Positions 1 through 9,996 of a stretch of 64,000 nt of DNA are shown here, piece by piece. Each line of letters begins with the position of its first letter. Positions within the stretch are counted from its first letter, which is position 1. A program made the position numbers and the translations under genes. The stretch comes from Strongylocentrotus droebachiensis (taxonomy: Eukaryota; Echinodermata; Echinoidea; Camarodonta; Strongylocentrotidae). The stretch is taken from contig JAVYIG010005336.1 in NCBI GenBank assembly GCA_035222895.1, positions 62,001 through 126,000 on the forward strand, given 5' to 3'. The notes beneath the pieces are model-generated. The model had not been told where the DNA came from. It saw only the letters and a program-made list of their open reading frames with translations, and made no database searches.

Positions 1-35
1 GTGGCTTGTGCCGGTTCGTGAAAACGGCGACGGTG

Positions 36-245
36 AGCCTACAATATTCAGTGATCGTTGTCGCGGTTGAAATCGAGTCTAAATTTATGAAATTGTCAAT
101 AATAAACTCTTTATGTTGCATAGCTCCCTCTCAAGGCGAAGATATTAATTAAGCTATAAAACAATGTTTCTTGACTAAAATCGACCGATTTGCTATTCCC
201 GTTTGGAAATGATATATCACAACTACATATTCTGTGTAAAAAGTA
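36..245. mobile_element. Fragment of a TTAA-flanked MITE (family A)
   Basis: This stretch matches the interior of two intact elements at 20871-21380 and 22437-22967 (shared run beginning CTACAATATTCAGTGATCG and continuing through the CGACCGATT block). Neither terminal AGGTAATACAAAG repeat is present here, so it is an internal fragment. The match is seen directly; family membership follows from the intact copies. Confidence 0.7.
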
Positions 246-404
246 AAATAATAGGAATTAACTCAACATAAATGTTAAGTATTACATATAGATTCTACAT
301 CAAGATTTCAAAAGATCATAAGTTTTGCATCCCATTAGTAAAAATGGGGAACCAATTAGTGCATGTTTTGAATGTAACATTAAAAGTAATGAAAATAGGC
401 CTTT

Positions 405-505
405 TTTACTTTACTTACTTTACTTTAATACACAATGTTGTAGGTCTAAGCCTGTTCATCGATCCAGGATTCTTCCATGATAACTGCTATTTGTGGAGGG
501 AGGAG
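405..505. repeat. Inverted copy of a dispersed repeat
   Basis: The segment around GTTGTAGGTCTAAGCCTGTT is the reverse complement of sequence near 2830-2945 and 4705-4820. It is a dispersed repeat fragment with no recognisable coding content. The small open frame over it (272-514) has no recognisable protein features. Confidence 0.6.
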
Positions 506-1059
506 GTTGTGTAATTAACATGAGACAATATTATGTACACAGACCTGAAAGTAGAGCGATGGACAAAAGAAGGCATCTCCACAATTCCACTAGAGTGAGT
601 GTACCCAAACCAACCTCATCCCAGACATTTGTGTTTTTTGGAAGAACTTAAAGAAAATCCTCATCAGTGAACTGTTTTAATATTGGTATACACACATGCT
701 GTTATTGTGTCGATTATTGTACCTAGAAAATTGTATCCAACGAGGATTGAACTACTACGTCCCCGGACCATTCCCGGTGGACGTGCTCGCCTATTTACAT
801 CTTGTACGTTTTACAAGATATATTTTGACTCTCTCTTGTGTTCTGCATTGACGACACTATTTAATTCGCCGTGCAGTGAGAATAGAACATTTAATATGAT
901 CTAATGTTTTTCTTACCTGCATTATTGTTTGACAACCTTTTATCATCGACTTCATATGATATATATTGTCTCGACATTTGATTCTTCGACCTGCATCGCA
1001 AGTCACTGAAGTTGATCTATTGACATTGACTGCATCATGATTGTATTCATCTGTTATAC

Positions 1060-1240
1060 TGATTCATCATCGTCTTCATCACCGTTGTCTTCATCATCGT
1101 CGACTTCATCATCGCTGTCTTCACCAGCGTCGTCTTCATCGTCGACTTCATCATCGCTGTCTTCACCAGCGTCATCTTCATCATCGTTGCCATCATCGTT
1201 GTCTTCAACATCGTCTTCATCATCGTGGTATTCACCTAGC
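1060..1240. repeat. Imperfect TCATCATCG microsatellite
   Basis: A trinucleotide-based repeat of TCATCATCG/TCTTCATCATCG units. Its period of three keeps several frames open on both strands (Ser-rich, His/Arg-rich and Met/Lys-rich), so these open frames are not evidence of a gene. Confidence 0.85.
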
Positions 1241-1249
1241 GTGGATCAT

Positions 1250-2312
1250 CGTCTGCATATCCTACGCGATCGACAACCAGCTCATCGACCACCGTTTTCG
1301 ACTAGCTAGTTTCTACATCTATCTAGAACTTGAAGAAGATCTACTTTGAATTCAACTCCAATGACTCACGTAAAGTTAATTATATTGTGATTTATGCATT
1401 GCATTGTTTATCATTGTGATGCCTTATTTTGACTGACTGAGTGCCTGTTGTTGAGTGCGTACGCTTACTAACACATATTTTACATGTTTATAATTGCACT
1501 AGTTCTAGGCCTATGCCTGGTCTACTGATCTAGCTCTGCTATAGTCTAGATCCACCGATATATTGTTGTATTCTCGTGTTGTGCATTCCGTACACATACA
1601 CAAGTAGAGATTTGTTTAGTGGTTTGTTGAACCACAATATTTCGTGCCTATGTAAGTAAATCTAAACGCTGTCTAGCTTAGATTTGAGTAGTATTTTCTT
1701 GACTGTTATTATTCATGCAGTGTGAATGATATTTAACTGACTTGTTTTAGTAATGTCTTAAGTTGTACTGAACAGGACTCCTGATATTTCGAGACTTGTA
1801 TTAAGCGGTAATCATTAATACCATAGTGACTAAGTTGAGTCTCCTTTACATTATTGTGCTGTTGGAAGTTATCTATGTTTGATTATTAATAGTAACTACC
1901 AAGGGCCTAGTGATAGTTTAATTGTCTGTCACTGTTGAGATAGACAGAAGAGGTTTCTGATAATTCTGTAATCATTGTTTCTTATGTGAAATTATAGAAT
2001 ATAGAACCAGTTTTTAACCATAATCAATTTGGAGGGATACTGCTTTTTAGTAGTTTAATTAAAAAGGAATTATGTGGGATTACTAGTTAACACGCAACAT
2101 AGTCCATACCCCATGTAGTTTTCTAAACAGTCTTATATTTCTTTCTACTGCTCGCCTCTTTTCATTGCCTGGCACTGATAGAATCCTCTTTGTATTAAAC
2201 ATTAACTCTAATCAAACTCTTATAATACTCATTATGTATGCTTCGTATTTATTAAGTTGATATATCAAATGAAATTTCAATATTTAGCTCCTCTTATTTC
2301 ATCTATAGCTAG
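1250..2312. other. No gene recognised
   Basis: About 1 kb of AT-rich sequence with no open frame of note, no clear inverted repeats and no match elsewhere in the window that I could see. Confidence 0.5.
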
Positions 2313-3297
2313 AAATATCCATAACTCCTAGCTCAGCTTTCACTATGTTGTAAAATTAGTTAATTTTTGTTGATGTTATATAACATTAGTCACTGTATAT
2401 CTACATGTATGTACTTGTAATGCCCTGCATTTTCCAGTAAAATGGAATTGTCCTGGGCTATTGTTTTCCTTTGTTGTGCAAGTTTGAACAATAAAGTGAT
2501 GTTTTAAAAAAAAAACCTAGACCGGCTCATACAAAAGGCTTGCATTCTTTGACCAGTGACTATCAAGTCTATTCTTAAATGAGTTTACCGACCCAGCTGC
2601 CACAACGTTTTCTGGGAGACCATTCCACAGTTCCACAACTCTATTGCTAAAAAAGTATTTTCTTATATCTAGCCTTGAATATTTCAAAAAAAAATTCATC
2701 ATAAAATTGCTCTCAAATCTTTATTAGAATTCAATTAGCTGAAACCTTGTTTGGAGCTTCCCCCAATGGTACTTTCTAATATAAAAATGCTAATGTGTGT
2801 TTGAGTCTCATGGTTTTGGATAATTGAACAATTTCCCAGTTTTCAATCCCTCCACAAATAGCAGTAATCACGGAAGAATCCTGGATCGATGAACAGGCTT
2901 AGACCTACAACATCGTGTATTAAATTAAAGTAAGTAAAGTGTACCCTTGACCTGAGCCAATCCATGCACATATGCCAGTACGGCTAAAATCAAGAGCAGA
3001 ATTACAGAACAAGTATGTTAATGTGAGGTTCATAAAACTGACCCCCGAGAAATAATTAATTATAACTCACCATGTTTGTGTTATATCACCAGTTTTCACC
3101 ACAGCTATTAGCTAGTTAAATTAAATTATACAGTCCCTTTCGCCACTTGATCACGGCTATTATCTAACCCAACACGTTCAATACACAGGCCTACCCGTTA
3201 TAATACAAGTATATCTCACTTCTCCCAACTCTTACTGCTTGAATGGACGTTACACCACAGCGCTCCTCCGATCAATGATTTCGGACAAGAGGGGACA
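2313..3297. repeat. Duplicated ~1-kb segment, copy 1
   Basis: Nearly identical to 4187-5171 (offset about 1.87 kb). It contains a LINE 3' coding tail on the minus strand and, on the plus strand, an AATAAAGTGATG tract followed by a poly-A run that looks like a retroelement 3' end. The similarity resumes at 3803-3950 versus 5246-5390 after the 457-bp insertion in this copy. The arrangement is best explained by a segmental tandem duplication. Confidence 0.85.
2517..2702 (-). pseudogene. LINE reverse-transcriptase C-terminal fragment (copy 1)
   Basis: The 61-residue frame contains RKYFFSNRVVELWNGLPE, followed by a stretch ending SVNSFKNRLDSHW. This is the typical C-terminal tail of CR1/L2/jockey-type non-LTR retrotransposon polyproteins. 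Endonuclease and polymerase domains are absent, so this is a 5'-truncated remnant. An identical copy lies at 4391-4576 because the whole segment is duplicated. Assignment to the LINE class is from family knowledge; the exact clade is uncertain. Confidence 0.7.
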
Positions 3298-3345
3298 AAC
3301 CATTAGGACCTATTATGTAATAGGTCCACGGTGCTAGGGAGCGAC

Positions 3346-3802
3346 TAGCCTATCCGATAGGCGTCGGGCTATGGCAAGTATACTAATCGCGTTATGGAGA
3401 CTGACATCGGCGCGGGCGACAGCCCGAGCGCCTATCATCACTGCTCAACTCATCATTATTCATATATGTGTATCTTATGTGTGACGAGCGTATTCTCATG
3501 CATGATTCATAAGATTAGCCTTATTTGGTGATCGATCACTTTGATTCAACCAATCAAATATCATCTCCAGGTTCCTCATCGCTCATTGGCCTATTTTGGT
3601 CCATGCCTCATAAATATTCATGAAAGAGCTTTGCAGGGGGTTCGTAGATTTTCTACGAACGAAACAATGAAAACAAAGAAAATAAAACTGTGTGAGTTTG
3701 ACCAGTGATGATAGGCGCTCGGGCTGACGCCCGCGCCGATGCCACTCTCCACATAAACGCGATTAGTATACTTGTACAGCCCGACGCCTATCGGATAGGC
3801 TA
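3346..3802. mobile_element. 457-bp MITE with 9-bp target duplication
   Basis: The ends are perfect inverted repeats beginning TAGCCTATCCGATAGGCGTC. Imperfect similarity between the ends continues for about 105 bp (also sharing AGTATACTAATCGCG and AGCCCGAGCGCCTATCATCA). The 9 bases GGGAGCGAC occur directly before (3337-3345) and after (3803-3811) the element. The duplicated segment at 5240 has the same site once and uninterrupted, so the insertion is proven within the window. A 9-bp duplication with long TIRs fits a Mutator-like (MULE) non-autonomous element. Confidence 0.9.
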
Positions 3803-4186
3803 GGGAGCGACCGAAACACTGCTAGTGTAGTCTACAGACCCGCAGACTCTAAATTGCAGCCTCGAGCAGAGTTACAGATCTTTCACTTCTGGCTTCGTCA
3901 GAAGCAGCAGAGGCTCTGCATGCATGCATTACTCGTAGCCAGGCGCCAGTTTTTGTATGTGTATGTTTCGGGGGAAATCCTATCCCCCCCCCCCTTTGAG
4001 CTTTGATTTTTTTTTTTTGTATTATTATTATTTTTTTACATTCTAACGGATGACCTAAATCCTATCCCCCCCCCCCCCCCCTTTGAGCTTTGATTTTTTT
4101 TTTTGTTATTATTATTTTTTTTGTACATCCTAACGGATTATTTTTTTTTTACATCCTAACGGATGACCTAAAAAATATGACCTTAT

Positions 4187-5171
4187 AAATATCCATAACT
4201 CCTAGCTCAGCTTTCACTATGTTGTAAAATTAGTTAATTTTTGTTGATGTTATATAACATTATTCACTGTATATCTACATGTATGTACTTGTAATGCCCT
4301 GCATTTTCCAGTAAAATGGAATTGTCCTGGGCTATTGTTTTCCTTTGTTGTGCAAGTTTGAACAATAAAGTGATGTTTTAAAAAAAAAACCTAGACCGGC
4401 TCATACAAAAGGCTTGCATTCTTTGACCAGTGACTATCAAGTCTATTCTTAAATGAGTTTACCGACCCAGCTGCCACAACGTTTTCTGGGAGACCATTCC
4501 ACAGTTCCACAACTCTATTGCTAAAAAAGTATTTTCTTATATCTAGCCTTGAATATTTCAAAAAAAAATTCATCATAAAATTGCTCTCAAATCTTTATTA
4601 GAATTCAATTAGCTGAAACCTTGTTTGGAGCTTCCCCAATGGTACTTTCTAATATAAAAATGCTAATGTGTGTTTGAGTCTCATGGTTTTGGATAATTGA
4701 ACAATTTCCCAGTTTTCAATCCCTCCACAAATAGCAGTAATCACGGAAGAATCCTGGATCGATGAACAGGCTTAGACCTACAACATCGTGTATTAAATTA
4801 AAGTAAGTAAAGTGTACCCTTGACCTGAGCCAATCCATGCACATATGCCAGTACGGCTAAAATCAAGAGCAGAATTACAGAACAAGTATGTTAATGTGAG
4901 GTTCATAAAACTGACCCCCGAGAAATAATTAATTATAACTCACCATGTTTGTGTTATATCACCAGTTTTCACCACAGCTATTAGCTAGTTAAATTAAATT
5001 ATACAGTCCCTTTCGCCACTTGACCCCGGCTATTATCTAACCCAACACGTTCAATACACAGGCCTACCCGTTATAATACAAGTATATCTCACATCTCCCA
5101 ACTCTTACTGCTTGAATGGACGTTACACCACAGCGCTCCTCCGATCAATGACTTCGGACAACAGGGGACAT
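4187..5171. repeat. Duplicated ~1-kb segment, copy 2
   Basis: Second copy of 2313-3297. The downstream continuation at about 5210-5390 preserves the uninterrupted target site of the MITE found in copy 1. The region between the copies (3960-4186) holds poly-C and poly-T tracts. Confidence 0.85.
4391..4576 (-). pseudogene. LINE reverse-transcriptase C-terminal fragment (copy 2)
   Basis: Identical translation to the fragment at 2517-2702, carried along by the segmental duplication rather than by an independent insertion. Only the WNGLPE/SVNSFKNRLD tail is left. Confidence 0.7.
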
Positions 5172-5382
5172 ACCAGTCAAAATGATTACGTCCACTGGTC
5201 AGTGCTAGCATGGACCTATTATGTAATAGGTCCACGGTGCTAGGGAGCGACCGAAACACTGCTAGTGTAGTCTACAGACCCGCAGACTCTAAATTGCAGC
5301 CTCGAGCAGAGTTACAGATCTTTCACTTCTGGCTTCGTCAGAAGCAGCAGAGGCTCTGCATGCATGCATTACTCGTAGCCAG

Positions 5383-5680
5383 GCGCGTACGCAGGGGGGG
5401 GGGGGGTGGTTAACCCCCCCTTCAGTTTTTGTATGTGTATGTTTCGGCGGAAATCCTATCCCCCCCCCCCCTTTGAGCTTTGATTTTTTTATTTTTTTTT
5501 ATTAATTTTTTTTTTACATCCTAACGGATGACCTAAACAATATGACCTTACCCCCCCCCCCCCCCCCCACCACCCACAACGGAACGAAATGGCGATCGGT
5601 CAAAATTTCAAATTTCGGGACCAAAAAAAAATTAAAAAAAATAAAAATGTCCTCTTAAAATAATTGGTCTAACTGTAACC
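5383..5680. mobile_element. GCGTACGCAGGGGG repeat family, copy
   Basis: Starts CAGGCGCGTACGCAGG followed by a poly-G tract, then poly-C blocks and an AAATTTCGGGACC-like block near 5610. The same order of blocks is found at 30982-31225, and the reverse terminus occurs at about 29555. The CAGGCGCG start resembles the hAT ends at 9997 and 53519, so this may be a related non-autonomous hAT family. The right end was not determined. Confidence 0.5.
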
Positions 5681-5754
5681 TGGTTGTGTGATATGTACAT
5701 TATCAATAAAATTGTATGATTTAGCAAATTATGATTTGATATGCAATAATCGAC

Positions 5755-6140
5755 AAAATAAACGTGGTAGTGGTACTGGTATGTACATTGATAGATCGTT
5801 CCGGTACGTACTGTAAAGAGAAACGAGAATTAACATTGCTACTGAATGAAAATCCTGTTATTGAATTATATAATAAACAGAACAAGAATATAATAAATGG
5901 TGTTATATACCATCCACCTGGACAATCGATAGACCTCTTTCTAAGCGAATTTACCTCTATTTTAATTGTTACAATATTGAATTCTTGGGCATCTACTTAG
6001 ATGATAAGCTATCGTGAAACTTCCATATAAATGATCTCTGTGTCGAACTTTTAAAGAATATTGGTATATAGGTTACAGTTTTTACCGCAAAAAAATAGTT
6101 TAAACTATCGTATTTTCACACTTGAATTACTGTAATGGGT
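5755..6140 (+). pseudogene. Internally deleted LINE: endonuclease fragment joined to RT fragment
   Basis: One frame reads RGSGTGMYIDRSFRYVL (the usual start of the LINE apurinic endonuclease core), and after a frameshift GVIYHPPGQSIDLFLSEFTS (endonuclease). The sequence then jumps to FLGIYLDDKLS, ending near LNYCNG, which belongs to the distal reverse-transcriptase region. Stops and frameshifts interrupt it, and most of the polymerase is missing. It is a dead CR1/L2-like non-LTR remnant. Confidence 0.7.
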
Positions 6141-6450
6141 CATTCCATGTTAAATCACCCAACAAATTTGAACACTTTAACCCGACCATATTTAATTTTG
6201 CTGAAACTTAGTGTTCTTGTTTAGTGTGATCTCACAGCACCAAATCTCAAATTTGAGGTCAATCAGGTGAAGGGTTTGGGAGATACGGCCCATCAAATTC
6301 TGAGATTTTTGGCAAAAATGGGGTGGCCCCCTGCCTTTGAAGTTTGAACCCTTGTATCTCAGGAACTCAGAAATAAATGTTTAACCTGTTCAACATTTTT
6401 TTGCGAAATTATTTATCCACAAACAGTTGCAGGCGATTGCAAAACAGTCG
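6141..6450. other. No gene recognised
   Basis: About 310 bases between the LINE remnant and the next MITE. I see no coding signature or inverted repeat. Confidence 0.5.
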
Positions 6451-6453
6451 TAA

Positions 6454-7091
6454 AGGGCCTATCTCACTGAGCAGCGAATGCTTGCGAACATTGCGAATTT
6501 GGATTCGCCAACTTTTCTGACGAATGTTGGCGAAAATCAGCGACATTAAGTGACGTTTAGCGACAATTAGTAACATTTGAGCGAATGTCTCCGAAAGTGT
6601 TTGCGAAAGGCAGTTGGCGACTATTAGCGACTGTAAACAAATGTTAGCGACAACTTTTGCGAAGATTAGCAACTATTTGCCAATCGTTTGCCACTATTTG
6701 TGAACGTTTGAGACCTTTTGCTAACTACTGGTACTCAATGGGTCGATTTTTATAAAGGAACCATATGGTAACGTGGTCGCTAGCTTTGGCGAAACACAGA
6801 GAACTGACGAAAACAAAGAGCAAAACCGTTTAACAACCGTTTGCAAAGGCTTACGACTGTTTTGCAAACGCTAACGACTGTTTTGCAAACGCCTGCAACT
6901 GTTTGCGGAAAAATAAATTCGCAAAGAAATTTTGAACATGTTCAAAATTTCTTTGCGACAAGAAAAACTGTTTACAACAAAGAAAACTGTTTGCGATCTT
7001 TCTTGCAACCTTTTACAACATTTTACAAACTCTGGCGAAACCCCAAATTCGCTACGTTCGCAAGCATTCGCCGCTCAGTGAGATAGGCCCT
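6454..7091. mobile_element. 638-bp Harbinger-type MITE with TAA target duplication
   Basis: The terminal inverted repeats begin AGGGCCTATCTCACTGAGC, and TAA lies on both sides (6451-6453 and 7092-7094). The interior is built of degenerate GCGA/TTGCGAA-type repeats. A 3-bp TAA duplication is characteristic of PIF/Harbinger. An inverted partial copy lies at 9110-9500, on the other side of the next element. Confidence 0.8.
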
Positions 7092-7092
7092 T

Positions 7093-9098
7093 AATGCCTC
7101 AGTCACACCTTTGCGTATGTTGCTGCGTATTGCTGCGCTATGCGGGGTATATCAATACGCAGCCGTGCCCAGCAATACGCAGCAAATTTGAAGGTAGCAG
7201 TCACACTATTGCGTATCTAGCTCGTAGGTAGCTCGTATGCCGCCCGTACGAAGACTGCCTACGGTTGCCTACGGTTGCCTATGACCACGCTATAGCTCGC
7301 TGTTGCTCATAGCAGTACGATTCAATACGCAACTTGCTCGCCATGTTGCGTATGTAGCTCGATCTTTGCTCGTTTGCTGCTCGCTAGCCGTTCACACAAG
7401 TTGGTCTCGTTGCGTGTTCGCTCGCTTTAGCTCGTCTGCTGTTCGTACTGATGCGTGCCAGCTCGTGCTACAGCGTACCAGCTCGCTCGGGCTGCGGCAT
7501 ATGTATAAATACTAGTTATTTTGCAGGACTGTGCATAAACATTTTAGCTTCTGAAGATTCTACATCTACAAGAAAAATAAATCTGATGACAACAATGGCC
7601 TTGCAGCAGAGCTCTGCTTCGCAAAAGCGTAAGCTTTTGGTTCAGTTGGAGGAAGAACAGGCGAATAAAGATTATGAGCAAGGAAAGCTGCTGCTTGAGC
7701 TGCATCAACGAAGTATCCCTCGGAGTTGTTGGGTGCGGTCCTGGATCTGCCGGAGGAAGGACCTGGGACAATTCGACCAACTGATGAGGGAGCTGGAAGA
7801 CGAGGACCAAGAGGCACTCATGAACTTTTTGAGAGTAACCCCTGAAATGTATAAAGAGTTAGAGCAGAGACTACATAAAAGACTGGAGAAGCAGGGCACC
7901 CTCTTCAGGAATGCTTTCGGCATTCTTGCCAACCGATTTCAGTGCCTGCTGACCACTCTCCGACAAAGCCCTTCAACCGTCAGGACCATACAGGCATGTG
8001 TATGCCTGCACAACTTGATGAGAACCCACTACCCTTGCATCCAGAATTCAGCCGTGGACGGGGAGGACGCCGAGCATACATAATGCCCGGTTCCTGGCGA
8101 GGAGAGCAGACTCTGTAGCCGGTCTTAGGCAGCCGGCTACTCAGGCAGGTCAGGCCAAAAGGAATTATATCAATGCCTACTACAACAGCACTGCTGGTTT
8201 TGTTACATGGCAGGAATGTTGGACTCATGCAGGCCAGATGCTCTGGATATCACCAGCCCAACCACTCGGCATTGACGACATTACCCGACCTGGCTTCAGC
8301 AACCATTTCCTCACAGTCTAATTTATCGCTAAGAATGTAAATCTCAGTTAAAACATTATTCACAAGAGTGTTGCAATGACTGGGCCAATGACTGGCTTCG
8401 TCCTCGTCTTCACTCCCCTTTTCGCTTTGGCTTTCTGCATCTTCTTGTGTATCTTCTTCAACCCGTGTGTCTTCTTCAAAATGTTGACTGCAGTATGATT
8501 CCAACCCTTAAGGCGTCCCGCCTTTTAGTGCCGATATGCAGCGCATAGGCAACTAATCGCAGTGATAGCGAGATAAAGCGAGCGACAACCAGCGACTGCG
8601 AGCTAAAGCGAACGGCGTACGAGCTAAAGCGAACGGCGTACGAGCTAGACTCGCAGCGTAGCGAGCGGCAATCGCAAGGGTTCTTGCTGCCGCGAGCGAT
8701 GTGCGAGCAACAGCGCAACAATACGCGCAATCATGCGTATGACAACGAGCTAAAGCGAGTTAAATCGTGCAGGAAACGCAGCTGTAGGCAGTGACACGTG
8801 CTCCGAAAAAAGAGGTGCGTATGATTGCGTATACCTGCGCTAAGCCACTCGCTGTCGCTCGCATTCACTGGTTGCCACTCGTATCCGCTCGTATGCGATT
8901 TGACCTTGCGTTTGCTTGCGATAGTTTAGACAATTTTAAAACTAGCGAGCGAGCAACGCAGGCATATGCGCTAGTCTGCGTATTGAGTACGTAGTGAGCA
9001 CGTTTTATTGCGCTTTATTGGGTATGACTGCCTTTGTCTGCGTTCGGGTAATACGCAGCAATAGCAAGCCAAATACGCAAAGGTGTGACTGAGGCATT
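7093..9098. mobile_element. PIF/Harbinger element with internally deleted transposase
   Basis: Bounded by GCCTCAGTCACACCTTTGCG and its inverse near 9075-9095. Both flanks carry many GCGTAT and AGCTCG motifs (7200-7500 in one orientation, 8560-8760 mostly inverted), which look like subterminal transposase-binding repeats. It encodes the damaged transposase at 7451-8083. The target duplication is ambiguous because the bases next to the ends (TTAA/ATTA) are palindromic. It sits between two inverted copies of the 638-bp MITE family. Confidence 0.75.
7451..8083 (+). pseudogene. Harbinger transposase, catalytic core deleted
   Basis: The 210-aa frame starts with an unrelated leader. From about residue 60 it carries an acidic/basic region, followed by FLRVTPEMYKELEQRL, typical of the N-terminal part of HARBI1/DDE_Tnp_4 transposases. 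It then jumps to NAFGILANRFQCLLTTLRQS and IQACVCLHNLMRTHYP, the C-terminal end of the same family. Intact proteins are about 350-450 aa, and the central segment carrying the catalytic aspartates is missing, so the protein cannot be an active nuclease. It could be a deletion derivative mobilised in trans. The true start is uncertain; the ATG at 7589 (MTTMALQQ) is as likely. Confidence 0.75.
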
Positions 9099-9109
9099 AG
9101 CCTTAATTT

Positions 9110-9500
9110 GCAAACAGTTTTAAGACAGTGATCGACGCTCTTTGTTTTCGTCAGTTCTCTTTGTTTGTTTCGCCAATGCTAGCGACCACGTTAAGATATG
9201 GTTCTTTTATAAAAATCGACCCATTGAATACCAGGAGTTAGCAAGAGGTCTCAAACGTGGTCTCAAAAGTGGCAAAGGATGGGCAAATAGTTGTTAATCT
9301 TCGCAAAAACTGTCGCTAACATTACAATCGCTATAGTCGCCAACTGCCTTCGCAAACACTTTTGGAAACATTCGCTCAAATGTTGCTCATTGTCGCTAGA
9401 CATCACTAAAAGTCGCTGATTTTCGCCAACATTCGTCAGAAAAGTTGGCGAATCCAAATCCGAAACGTTCGTAAGCATTCGCCGCTCGGTGAGATGTTTA
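9110..9500. mobile_element. Inverted partial copy of the 638-bp MITE
   Basis: The reverse complement aligns with 6465-6830 (shared runs such as GTTGGCGAATCC and the GCATTCGCCGCTC terminal block). With 6454-7091 it forms a large inverted repeat around the Harbinger element. The terminal GGGCCT is degraded here (GAGATGTTTATATCG). Confidence 0.75.
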
Positions 9501-9549
9501 TATCGCCTTCCGTTTCTGAAAGTAGATTTGTCCCCAAGCCCGTGAAGGT

Positions 9550-9770
9550 GCACGAAACCTGTTATTTAGTGCTCGCTTCTTGCCTTCCTCTGGGCCACTG
9601 AAGTTTGCCCCAGGATTGCCGCACATAGCAGCATCAGTACTGGTAATACAAAGTGGATTCCACCGTCGATAGATATTCTGATGTGCATGATAAAAAAAGA
9701 CCGGTTTACTAACATATTCAAATGTATGGAGGTTTATTTCCTGGGAACGAGTTATTTCATTCACCTGCTA
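9550..9770 (-). CDS. Unrecognised open exon candidate
   Basis: A minus-strand open frame follows a good acceptor (AATAGCAG at about 9766-9759) and reads VNEITRSQEINLHTFEYVS, then FFYHAHQNIYRRWNPLCIT, with a Cys/Gly-containing TDAAMCGNPGANF stretch. The composition looks like real protein rather than random AT-rich sequence. I do not recognise the family, and no partner exon was found. A possible weak donor is AACAG|GTTTCG at about 9563. It may be a stray exon of an interrupted host gene or of an unrecognised element. Confidence 0.3.
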
Positions 9771-9996
9771 TTAATGACTGGACTAAAATACTTTGAATCC
9801 AGTCTTCAAACGTTGCTATGTCAGGAAAGCTTCGGGTAAGCTGTAAGGTTGTCAAGAGCAATGATTCTTGGAAAAATGTGCATAACATTTTAATATGACG
9901 TCACTAAATATGAGAATATTTTCAATAGACCAATGACTAATGTAGGCTCTCGATGCCGAACGCCTGAACACCAACTGCACGATTCACCTCCTAGAC

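Noticed and set aside
1037-1349. Ser-rich and His/Arg-rich proteins at the microsatellite
   Set aside because: Frames result from the TCATCATCG repeat and have no flanking coding evidence.
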